Source: Phytophthora hibernalis
Lineage: Eukaryota > Oomycota > Peronosporomycetes > Peronosporales > Peronosporaceae
Assembly (NCBI GenBank): GCA_012656075.1
Contig: JAAKBF010000250.1
Coordinates: 1 to 64,000, forward strand
Direction: 5' to 3'
DNA length: 64,000 bases
Below the pieces are notes generated by a model. It was given only the letters and a program-made list of their open reading frames with translations, ran no database searches and had not been told where the DNA came from. Both the position numbers and the translations under genes were made by a program. This document shows, one piece after another, positions 53,480-63,290 of this stretch (position 1 is its first letter; every line of letters starts with the position of its first letter).

Positions 53480-54167
53480 ATGGGCTCGTTAGGGCTGCTT
53501 CTTCGCTGTGCAATGGAGTACACCAGCAAAAGCCGACCTGGAAGCAGTTCGGATACACATGGCTCGAACATACCACCTTCAACAGCCCAGTCCAACACCG
53601 TCTGGGCTTCCTATTTGGCCAAACTAAGCAAAGAGAACCCGGATGAAATGATGTTCATGGTGCTGAAAAAGCACTTCGGCGATAAAGGTGTGGCGAAGAT
53701 GGCAGATCTAGCCAACAAAGAGAAGAGTACGGAGGGCATTGGCACAAAGTTGAGGGAAGAGCTATGGCGAAGTGAAGGAAAAGACGGAGACGATATTTTC
53801 AAGCTGTTGAAGCTGGACAGAAAAGGAATTGATTTTTGACAGCCCGGCACTTAGCACATGGATTTCATACGCGACGAAGCTCGAAAAACTCGACAAAAAA
53901 ACACCGGATACGATCACGCAACTTGGATTGCGTTTTGGCGGCGACATAGAGTTGGCCCGGATGATTGGCTTTGCCAAACGGAAAGCAAGCGCTGGAGGCA
54001 CGAAGAAGGTTGTCACTGAATTGCAGGATCTACAGTTCAACAAGTGGCTCGCTCGTGGTGAGACCCCCAATAGCTTATCGTCCAGAATGGTCGTTACTCA
54101 GTTCGATACGAGGAACGCAAAAGTTATCCTCGACTTCTACGACTTTTTGAAGTTCAGGTCTGGTTAG
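53480..54167 (+). pseudogene. Broken WY-domain (RXLR-class) effector remnant
   Basis: Two overlapping frames (53480-53839 and 53829-54167) together look like the C-terminal part of an oomycete WY/LWY effector. Helical units carry the diagnostic Trp and Tyr/Leu positions (VWASYLAKL, STWISYATKL) and the terminal QFNKWLARGETP pattern. These proteins are delivered into plant cells to disturb immunity. The frame is broken in the T-run at 53833-53837. No signal peptide or RXLR-EER motif lies before the first frame: its N-terminus is only mildly hydrophobic, and the upstream 140 bp are not coding. I therefore call it a truncated, inactive copy. Its position in the repeat-rich island is typical for this gene class. 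Confidence 0.7.
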
Positions 54168-54395
54168 AGTGGGGTCACTTCATGAACAGTATGCATGCAA
54201 TACATCGCTTGTAGTATCAACTGCTTCTGTTTCTCTAATGTTGACTTCTACCACGTACTTGAGCAAAATAGCGAGGAAACTAAGGAGCCCCCATAAGGCG
54301 GAGGAGCGGATCTGATTCCTCCTTGCCTTTGATTCTGAACAAACATTTGTCAAGATGCTGAAGTGGTAGCCAGGTTCAAAGCGGGCTAGCAACAC

Positions 54396-54454
54396 GCCAA
54401 CGCCTGCCACGATGATGATGAATATTATTCATCATCATCGTGGCAGGCGTTGGC
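54396..54454. repeat. 28-bp perfect hairpin
   Basis: 54396-54423 and 54427-54454 are exact reverse complements around the loop ATT. The arms begin GCCAACGCCTGCCACGATGA. A second, shorter stem (9 bp, GGCAGCTTG / CAAGCTGCC, loop TCACAT) overlaps its end at 54451-54474. Confidence 0.95.
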
Positions 54455-54474
54455 AGCTTGTCACATCAAGCTGC

Positions 54475-54837
54475 CAAGACAGGACAGCATTGACTCGATC
54501 GTGATAAATATGCAGAAAGCAGCAATTTCATCACGAAATAGCGAATTGGAAGTGAGATCTCAGTAAAAAGTAACACAATAATCCGTATTACAAAAAAAGA
54601 GACTACAGTAAATAAAGGAGGAGTAGGTCTGGAAATGGAGAGGCAGCAATCTCGGTTGGAATCTGGCATCAACTCTCCTCCGAGCAGCTTCTGCTCGCCC
54701 ATCACATGCAACGAGGTTACATGATGCTGCAAAAGATCGGGATCGGCAGGATGCCGTACGAGCGACCGCTACTGAACACGCCAACCAAGCAGAAAAAACA
54801 CACCAACAAACTCGTCAACACCCACAGCAACAAACCC
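54475..54837. other. Spacer downstream of zinc-ribbon gene
   Basis: No gene. The stretch 54659-54712 (TCTGGCATCAAC.., TCCTCCGAGCAGCTTCTGCT) closely resembles 39253-39310, which lies just before the left LTR of Copia copy 1. Confidence 0.5.
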
Positions 54838-55217
54838 TTAACAGCCAACGTACACAACCACAGGTCGGCGGTGCTCCAGCAGAATCTGGTTCTGCGCACC
54901 GCAAACAGTGCACTGGAAGGTCGATCCGTGGGTCACGTTGCGAACAACGTGCGTCGTACCGCAACTTCCACACTTATAGGGCAACTCAGCCTGTGGAACC
55001 GCCTGAGCGACCGCCATCGAGCCCTGGTCGTACTGGGCTTGCAGCTGACGAGCCATCTCCTCGTCGCGCAAAGTCTCATTCTGAAGCAGACAACAAACAC
55101 AGCGTCATTCCTAAGACTCTCACCCTCAACCACTACTGCCACTACCTGAATATTGGTTGGAACTTCTTGAGCCCGCGGGAGCTGTGGATACAGAGGCTTA
55201 TCGCCTGGAGTCGCCAT
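54838..55217 (-). CDS. Small zinc-ribbon protein
   Basis: Two exons, 55217-55146 and 55080-54838, with a 65-nt intron, give 104 residues. The N-terminus is MATPGDKPLYPQLPRAQ, then a helix (LRDEEMARQLQAQYDQG), then a zinc ribbon: YKCGSCGTTHVVRNVTHG and STFQCTVCGAQNQILL, that is Cys-x2-Cys, about 19 residues, Cys-x2-Cys, and a hydrophobic end RRPVVVYVGC. It resembles LSD1-type and other short zinc ribbons, but I cannot fix the family. Its last 16-20 codons are mirrored in both LTRs of Copia copy 1, showing that a related gene copy existed. The frame is intact. Confidence 0.7.
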
Positions 55218-55365
55218 AGTTAACTACCGGTATCTTCTTTTCTTGGTCTCAATTCTTCTTCCTTTTTGGTCTCAATAACTCTCTATCGTTTTGTGTGATT
55301 CAGAATTCCTAATAGCCAATCAGATGTTGAAATTCTACTAACCTCATAATCAATCAATCTGTAGC

Positions 55366-56716
55366 ATGAGTTTGCTGGAGCTACTGGGTCAGGTAGAGCG
55401 TCTGGGAATCGGCATTGCCCTGGTAGTAGCAGTACTAGGAGGTCTTTATCTATGGCAGCAAGCGGTGGCGGATGTCGGGACCTCCAAGATGCTGAAGGAC
55501 TTCAACCTCGTGCGAGTACTCAAGCGTTCGGACACGGAGTTGGCGTTACTGGGCAATTTCAAGAGCGACAACCACAAGAAGGCGGCGGTGTTAACTATCC
55601 AGACGGCGGCTATGGATACGGGAACCTTGGACCAATTGTTGATGGGACTGTCACTGCATGAAATTCTGGTGAACGACATCTACAGCTCGTTCCAAGGAGA
55701 CGTCTCGCGCGATATCAAGCCGTACAAGGTATTAATACGAGTAGAGAGAGGAGGGAGGGGGATTACGCTTAAGTTTTGTGTTTTGTATTGTATTTCTTAG
55801 ATAAATTTGATCTATCCGGCGACAGAGCGACATGTGCGCAAGCACACGGATCAAAACTTTCACATGGTGGTGGAGACCAAGGACGCGTATCGGATGATCA
55901 CCAAGCCGTTCATTGACAGTATCCCTGCGGAGAATATCGAGTGGGTCTACAATATCTTGGACCAGTACGTGTGAATAATGTTGGACTTGACTGCTCTGAG
56001 TGGTGGATTGACCGGTGTGTGTGTTTGATGTTACAGCAAGAGTGAGACGGAGAGGATTATTTACGAAGACCCGCATCATCGCAATGGATTCGTTTTGCTG
56101 CCCGACTTCAAGTGGTCGGACCCTTCTAAGGTATGTCCTACGTGGTGCACTATTTCTCGCTTTTTGTGTGCTGATCCCGTCCTCGTATGTTGATTTTAGT
56201 TGGAGTCTCTCTACTGTTTAGCTATCGTGCACGACCGCTCGCTTCGATCTCTTCGCGATCTCACTAGCTCACACTTGAAGTTACTCCGAAACATCCGGTA
56301 CGCTCAGTTTGGCATCAGGCGTTTTGAATCCGACACAAGCTCACATTTTGATCTCATTAACAGGAATGCAAGCTTGGACGTATTGAGCACGAAATTTTGT
56401 GTCAATCCGAGCTCAATCCGCATGTACTTGCACTACCAGCCGACGTACTATCACCTGCATGTGCACTTCTCGCACGTCAAAATGACCCATGGTACGTGGC
56501 TTCAAACAGATATTTAGCTCCACATCTGCGTGGGAATTAACAGATTACTACGATATTGCAGGAACGTTTTCGGGCAAGGCTGTGCTGCTTGAAGACGTGA
56601 TCTACAACCTGTCGGTTAACAGCGACCACTACAAGAACGCGACGCTGTCATTTGTGGTGGGCGAGATGCAGCACAAGCGGCTCTTCGAGCTCTTCCGCGA
56701 GAAACACATCCTTTAG
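55366..56716 (+). CDS. DCPS: Scavenger mRNA-decapping enzyme DcpS (HIT family)
   Basis: It hydrolyses the cap of short capped fragments left after 3'-5' mRNA decay, releasing m7GMP. Six exons: 55366-55728, 55801-55964, 56037-56130, 56200-56297, 56364-56491, 56562-56716, giving 333 residues, the normal size. MLKDFNLVRVLKRSDTELAL starts the swapped N-terminal domain; IIYEDPHHRNGFVLLPDFKW and SLRDLTSSHLKLLRNI are DcpS blocks; the histidine triad is YYHLHVHFSHV. Residues about 13-30 (GIGIALVVAVLGGLYLW) would be a membrane segment unless 55393-55458, an in-frame 66-nt stretch with GTAGAG..GGCAG ends, is spliced out. The intact frame elsewhere makes it a sure functional gene. Confidence 0.92.
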
Positions 56717-56963
56717 TGCAGCCCAAGTAGCAATTCGGTGCACTCTTCGAAGTGCTAGTAAGGCATGATCCCCGAATAGTTGCGTGTTAAATCTATGAAT
56801 GTAGACGAATGGATACCATTTTCTTCGTGATGGATACACTCGCCTTACAAATTCCTTGTCTAAGTGCACCGGCGGAACGCACCCCTCCATCGGCGGAAAA
56901 TAACGGTCACATCGATGCTTCAGTGCTGAATTCGCTCCGGACCATCAGAGAACAAATCCCAGC

Positions 56964-57479
56964 ATGACTCTCCTTGAGAAGCTTTTGGGCGCCACGTTGG
57001 TGGCGAGGCGCGGTGAGAGTCTGACGGAGACGTCCACGAACGAGGCGCTGGCACACAAGTCGGTGGTGGGGTTGTACTTCACCGCCAGCACATGTCACCC
57101 GTGTCGAGCCTTCACGCCAGTGCTGGCGACGGTGCATCGTAACATGACGCTGAACGCATACAAAATGCTGCCTATGAAGGACCAACTGGACGTGGTGGTT
57201 CTGTCCGTGGACCGGAGCCCCGTGGCTTTCCACGATGCTCTTCTGCAGACGCCGTTCTTCGCCGTACCGTTCCACCGCCGCGAGGTTGTGCAGGACTTGT
57301 GGAAGCGCTACGACGTGAAGACGATCCCGGCACTCATTTTCGTGGACTCCAATGGCGACGTGATCGAGCGTGAGGGCCGTCGCTTCGTGGAGAACAACTA
57401 CACGGATCTACGCAAGATTTGGGAGCACCTCTCGCCTTCGTTCTCGTCGACATCGGACCCGGAGACTGCCAGGCCGTGA
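56964..57479 (+). CDS. Thioredoxin-fold protein, nucleoredoxin/tryparedoxin-like
   Basis: Single exon, 171 residues. It begins MTLLEKLLGATLVARRGE. VVGLYFTASTCHPCRAFTPV holds the redox centre as TCHPC, where tryparedoxins and nucleoredoxins have WCPPC. VVVLSVDRSPVAFHDAL and FAVPFHRREVVQDLWKRYDV are family blocks, followed by the cis-Pro loop TIPALIFVDSNGDVI. Both Cys remain, so dithiol exchange is plausible; the lost Trp and changed Pro would alter its potential. No targeting signal. It lies 250 bp after DcpS on the same strand. Confidence 0.85.
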   Translation: MTLLEKLLGATLVARRGESLTETSTNEALAHKSVVGLYFTASTCHPCRAFTPVLATVHRNMTLNAYKMLPMKDQLDVVVLSVDRSPVAFHDALLQTPFFAVPFHRREVVQDLWKRYDVKTIPALIFVDSNGDVIEREGRRFVENNYTDLRKIWEHLSPSFSSTSDPETARP

Positions 57480-57961
57480 TGTGAGCTCAAACCCACTGAT
57501 AAGTCCCATTAATTGATCTATCCACCACTCTCTGCTTCACCTTCGTTTTGGTACTTCTTGACGCCGATCCGCCATGTAGCAAAGTGTAGCCTCAGGTATC
57601 GCTTGGGACTGCAGCCATTATTCCAGATAGGATTGCAAAACTGGAGAAGAACCTTCGTCACTATGGCATAGACTCCATCAATGTTAGCAATGTCGACGTC
57701 AATACCAAAGAGATGACAATGCTGACGGCCAAAGCCGAAGCCATGGTTGAAGTCAGTTTCAAAATCCTGTGAGCCAATCGCACCATTTTATTTATCCGAC
57801 AAAAACATTTTCATCTAATCACCGTGCGAGTAGGCAGTACACGTACTTCAGCCGTTACACATCACGTCGAGACTTCAGGAAGAGACTTTGCTTCCTCCGT
57901 GCACTCTGGAATCGACACCACGACGCCTAAGACTCTGTTATCAGAAGCATTGAGTCCATCC
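57480..57961. other. Intergenic with a short open coding-like stretch
   Basis: From about 57605 to the stop at 57769-57771 one plus-strand frame reads IPDRIAKLEKNLRHYGIDSI and ends MVEVSFKIL. It looks protein-like but has no plausible start, and I know no relative. It may be a last exon or a remnant. The final 190 bp form the promoter of the peptidase gene. Confidence 0.4.
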
Positions 57962-60301
57962 ATGTCTTTCCCAGCAACCAGCAAACCTCGCGGTCCTGTA
58001 CTCGCTGAACCCAGGGACGACGACGAAGTCTACGGCACTTTCAACGGTCGTCCATCGCTTCAAAGCACAAGAACCCAACCATCCAATGCTTCCAGCTCCA
58101 CAAACAGCACTTTATTACGTGCAATTGCAATCCTGGGACTCGTCCTATTAGTTGCTGGATACGTGACCAATTCTGACTCCAGTTCCAGTGTCCAAATTGT
58201 TTCGAGTCCTCCACAGTCAATGCAGACACAACAAAAGTGTCGGTGACCGACTTCCACCAGCAATTTGTCGACAATGTGGACGCTGCCCATATCCGCGAGT
58301 ACCTTCACACGTATTCCAGTGTCCCACACAGTTGCGGCACTGAACAGGACTACAAAACGGCACTGTTCACGGCGAAAATGTTCCAGTCTTTCGGCATCAA
58401 GGCCGAGATCAAAGAGTACTACACGTTGTTGTCGACACCGGTTCGTCGTCACTTGGCGATCGTAAAGCCTGCTACAGCTGCTCGTGAACTGAACTTGACG
58501 GAGGCTTCGGTGCCGGGCGATACGTGCACAAGCGACGACAGTGCGTTGCCTCCTTTCGTGGCGTATGCTGCGACGGGAAACGTCACGTCTTCGATCGTGT
58601 TTGCGAATTTCGGCAAGCAAACAGACTTTGAGTGGCTTGTGGCTAATAACATCACACTGGAAGGCAAAATCGCACTGGTGCGGTACGGTGGTAACTTCCG
58701 CGGACTGAAGGCTATGGCAGCAGAACAACACGGAATGGTCGGCGTGTTAATCTACTCGGATCCCAAGGAAGACGGCTTCGTTCACGGTCCAGTGTACCCC
58801 GACGGCCCGTGGCGCCCTGCGGGATCTTTTCAACGTGGTTCGCTAACGTACCTTTCGCTTGCTGGTGGAGACCCGATGACGCCCGGTTGGGCCTCGACGG
58901 AGGATTCCTACCATATTCCGTACGAAGAGGTGAAAACAGTTCCTCACATCCCCGCACTGCCGCTATCGTATGGTCAGGCGCAATACATTCTGCAGTCACT
59001 GGGTGGCATAGAGGCTCCAGCTTCATGGCAAGGAGGTCTCTCGTTGCCTAACGGCTACCGCATCGGCGATGATGAGGCGACGGTAGTGAATCTGGACATC
59101 GAAATTGACAACAAGGTCGGGCCGATCTGGGACGTCATCGGAACTATTGAAGGCTCTGAGGAACCTGAACAGTTGGTGTTGTTGGGTAACCACCGCGATG
59201 CCTGGGTTTGCGGAGCAATTGATCCTAACAGCGGTTCATCCACTCTTCTCGAAATCGCACGCGGCTACGGCGAGCTGCTCAAGCAAGGATGGAAGCCTCG
59301 ACGAACATTGATTTTCGGCTCGTGGGACGGCGAAGAGTACGGTCTCTTGGGTAGCACGGAATATGCCGAAGAAAACGCGGAGCTCTTCAAAAAGCAGGCT
59401 GTGGCGTACCTGAACGTGGATTCAATGATGGGCCCGTTAGTCAGCGCTAGTGCTAGCCCAGCCATCGCTAAATTTCTCTACCAGACGGCCAAAGATGTTC
59501 CAGCAAACAAGTTCCATGGCAACGAAACGGAGAAAACACTGTATGAACAATGGACCAACCAAGCCGCGGCTCATCGTGAACAGCTTCACGGCGCTAGTGA
59601 TGGAACACTTGGTCCAGAGCATTTGATCAGCTTCATGGGTTCTGGCTCGGATTACACGGCGTTTTACCAGCATCTCGGTGTCATCTCGGCCAATTTGGGG
59701 TTCTCACTCGCGCGCTCCCTACGGAGTCTACCACAGTTCCATGGACAGCATCATGTACTCGGAGCTGTATGCCGACCCCAACTACGCCACTCATGTCGCC
59801 ACTGCACAATGGTGGGGTCTTCTAGGCTTGCGTCTTGCCGACGACCAGGTTTTGTCTTTCGATTTCACCACGTACGGGTTCGTCATGGCGGAAGACTTGG
59901 CAGGGCTGGAGCAGCAGGTTGCAGCTCTACCGCGCCCCGGTGTAAATTTCAGCGAGCTACACCAAGCCATTGCTATGTTCACCACCAGCTCCACCACCTT
60001 CCACGCGCAACTTGCCGCGTTCGCGTCCAACGATACTCTTGCGGTCGACGTTGATGCCCTCCATGCTTGGAACGAAAAGTTGGTGCTGCTCGAACGTCAC
60101 CTGATCACCAAGGATGGCCTGCCTCACCGTCCGTGGTACAAGCATGTGATCTTCGGTCCTGGGTTCTACGAGGGCTATGCCGGGGCAGCTTTCCCTGGCA
60201 TTTCGGATGCGATCGCCTTCTCTGATGACGCCGTTACTATCCAAAAGCACGTTGACGACGTTGCCCGCATTGTGAACGACGCTGCTAACTATTTGTTGTA
60301 G
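57962..60301 (+). CDS. M28 metallopeptidase, glutamate carboxypeptidase II-like
   Basis: Type II membrane di-zinc peptidase related to NAALADase/PSMA and transferrin receptor. Start at the ATG at 57962 (MSFPATSKPRGPV); the transmembrane segment is LLRAIAILGLVLLVAGYV. A PA domain (GKIALVRYGGNFRGLKAMAA) precedes the M28 fold. Zinc ligands and the catalytic Glu are all visible: GNHRDAW (His), GAIDPNSG (Asp), DGEEYGLLGS (Glu-Glu), YLNVDS (Asp), YGVYHSSMDS (His). Two frame slips occur, in the A-run 58233-58236 (one base short) and the G-run 59697-59700 (one base over); they cancel to 779 residues, the usual length. I read both as base-calling errors. The C-terminal dimerisation domain is complete. 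It probably trims extracellular or vacuolar peptides. Confidence 0.88.
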
Positions 60302-61835
60302 AAACTCAGAGCAAGAGTCGATTAGCATCATCAATACTTCAAAAGTCGAAGTAGTTCACTTGAAATCGTTGTTGTCGGGGTTCCAAGCGTCATTTGTCGA
60401 AAAGATTTTCGAGTGCGTCATGGAATTGCTGGAGCAGTCAGGGATCTTGGAGTTGGAGTCGCGGTGGTGGTGACCACGGTTCGGTAGTACTACTAGAAAT
60501 TTTGGACTAGTAGTGATAATGCTAATACTAACGAGGTCTGGGTACGGACCTTAGCATTACCATTACCGTATCGAAAGTGTCATATCCAGCAGACAAATTC
60601 ACTGATATTTGCCGGCATGATTATCCTGTCATATATGATAATCATATTTGCAACGGATTTGAGGCAAATGGTGGTCATAGAATGGGACAGATCTTCCGGA
60701 CAAAAGGTCAAGTTGAAGTAAATCTGGTGGTATCATTGAATTCAGCGCGCAAAAGGGTTCCAGCGAAGTCCTACAAGATAATGCTCGAACCATGCGCGTT
60801 TGTGCGCCCGTGTGAGTAGGGAGGCAGCAAATGCTGGACAAGCTACACGTCGGCGTATTCAATGTTGTTAACAACATGGTCAACACTTTGCCCACCTCCT
60901 TATCTAGCAGCTCCAAGTTGTATAAGCGTTCGACGACGTGGTCAATCTACAGCAAGTTTTGTTTCTTCCCTTGCTGATTGCGTACATGTGTAGTGAGATC
61001 GAGATAAAAGAGTCTGAAGGTGCTTGCTTTTCTGTCCAACTAAAGTGTCCCGGTTTGCTGTCCACCAATTTGGTGTCGGATATGACACTCGTTTTGAAGT
61101 ATGACATTTTCTCTATTCTTATTGGTTAATTTGACGTGTCGGATACAACAAGTTGCTGGATATGACATTTGCGATACGGTACGATAGCGTTAGTATTAGC
61201 ACCAGGGTTCGGTAGTAGTGACCTCATTAGTAGTAGTAGTGCTAAAAGCACTACTACTACTACTATGCTTGCTTTCTTCCATGCCCTGGGGCTCAATACA
61301 ATTATGGCGCAGAACCAGTCGCCGTTGAGCTCACTCATTGTCGGTCCTTCAGCGCAGCGAGTTCATGATCTTGCCGAAATAACTCGTTCTTGAAAGGCTG
61401 TTGAACAGACCCGAGCGCGATCAAGTTTTAGGAAATCTATATTGTCCAAATTCGGCAAACCAGCTGCACACATCGATTAGCTGACAAAACTGCTCCATGT
61501 TCCATATATGAACGTTTCCCTGTTTTTTAGCTTGAGTATGTCTCTTTCAAACGCCTCTTTGTTAGGGTCCAGATCACTGTCTTCACAGAAACGCATTTGC
61601 GGCTACAGAACCGGCGCGTTTGTCGTCTTAATTTTAACGTGAGCAGAAAAACACGACATACAATTTTACCTTTTCGAGAGAGCCACGTCCGTTCAGGTGC
61701 ACAGCTCGTTACTGTAAGTGGACTCTTGCAAACGCTGCACGGAGATGCACGGCCTCCTACGAACAAACACTCTTGGTACAGCTCATGGATTGATTGTCGT
61801 AAGTGATAGATGAGTGAAAATTTGTAATTTAATGA
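60302..61835. other. Gene-free region with a hairpin
   Basis: About 1.5 kb without a supported gene. It contains TAG/ACT-rich trinucleotide tracts, including a 16-bp perfect hairpin (61228-61243 pairs with 61247-61262, loop AAA). Open frames on both strands look like chance. Confidence 0.55.
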
Positions 61836-61995
61836 ATGCGTGCTAGCGGCTCGTCCTTTTGCATCGGAATCAATTGGCTGTGCAACCTGATTGTCGGTGT
61901 GGCATACCCGTACATTTCGGACGCGCTGGATGACTATGCTTACCTGCCATTCGTGGTGCTTTTAGTGGTATTCTACCTGTTGGCGCTGAAACTGG
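61836..61995 (+). pseudogene. Sugar-transporter (MFS) C-terminal fragment
   Basis: The frame from the ATG at 61836 reads RASGSSFCIGINWLCNLIVG, then VAYPYISDALDDYAYLPFVV and LLVVFYLLALKLV. This is the last two membrane segments of an MFS sugar porter, where Arg-Ala-x-Ala/Gly-Ser-Ser and NWLCNLIVG are highly typical. The expected PET motif after the last helix is lost, and there is nothing recognisable of helices 1-10 upstream. A gene fragment, probably left by rearrangement or transposon capture. Confidence 0.7.
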
Positions 61996-62393
61996 TGCTG
62001 TGTACAGCCCGAGTTGCATCTTCAGCTGCCACATGGCTATCTGGAATCAAGACGACAACCACAACCACGGTGAGATCTGCAACCTTGCTGCTGGTTTTTC
62101 AAGGACCAACCGTTGCCAGGACAGTAGGAGAGATCGCAGGCAGTTTAAGCAAGTTCATCTATCGCACTTTCGCTTTTACCTCGCAAGCAACTAGCAGCAC
62201 AAGCAGAACTTGACACAAAGTTAACTTTAGTCCTCTAAAGAAGATGCAAGGGAACGAAGCTCGGTTCGACACAGATGGAGACGCTGCGATGCAGAATGTT
62301 CATCAACCGGTGTTCGAGTTCGTTCAAGCTCTCAAGTTGGCTGACTGGAGCCAGGATGCGGTCGTCAGCTAGAAGAGGAGGTGGGAGCAGTAC

Positions 62394-62933
62394 GTGTGTA
62401 TTGTCCGCCATCGCTGTATGGAGAGTAGGGAACGACTGGAAGTTGCTGTTCGTCCGGTCAAGACCTGTATTGATCCGGAGCTGCTCGAAGTACTGTGCCT
62501 CTACGAATTGCGCAAGGCCGTCGACGACGTGACCAGTGAAGAATTGGTCTCTTTGATTGACGCAAAGCTCGGGTCGGTGAAGAATACTCAAGTCCCCGAT
62601 CTCGACGATTTCTTTCGACAATTGTTAAAGGTCGACCTCCACGAAGATGACATTGATGCCAGAGTGCTCAAGTACTATCGTGACTTCGCGACCCTCATCA
62701 AGGAGAATGGACTCAGCAAAATCCTCGGTGTAGGTAACCCCGCCGACGGTGGGTACAACGATCGGATGAAACTTCGTTGTACCGTGCTCATCGACAACTG
62801 GGAGCCCAAAATGCTTCGAGATGACGTTCGGCGCCACGTGAAGTACGAATGTCGCGAAGCCAAGCGCAACGACTTCACTCTGTTTGGCATCATTAAGGAG
62901 AAAGCCGTGCTCAACACAAGTATCACGTGTTAG
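62394..62933 (+). pseudogene. Gypsy gag-like protein
   Basis: The first ATG is at about 62418. An acidic and helical segment (VPDLDDFFRQLLKVDLHEDD, ARVLKYYRDFATLIKENGLS) is followed by MKLRCTVLIDNWEPKMLRDD, as in gag proteins of Phytophthora gypsy elements. After the stop, a Ser/Lys-rich tail without a clear zinc knuckle runs in another frame to about 63160. Probably truncated. Confidence 0.55.
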
Positions 62934-63290
62934 CACAAGAGCAGAAGGTCAAGTCGAACTCTTCCAAGAAGGAAAAGCCGACTGATTGCAGCAACAGCAA
63001 GTCGGGCTCGAAGACTGCGGGCACAAAGCCCATTGGCACACACAACGGTAGTGCTAGCAGCAGCAACGGTGGTTCCGGTCTGGCTCAAGGCCCAACAAAG
63101 CACGACAGGAAGCTTTGCCTCCGAAGACGGGCTGTTGGCACTGCCAAGGACCTCATTGGTTGAGGGACTGACCCACCGCTACCGACGATGACAAGACGCG
63201 CGCGGTGGAGAAGACGAAGGAGATTCGCTAAGCAGCGCGTGGTCGTGTTAAGAGGATTGGGGAAGCGCCTGAGGCTTGGTGAACAACCTT

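Noticed and set aside
57605..57771. Independent small gene
   Set aside because: Protein-like stretch but no start, no splice partner found and no known relative.
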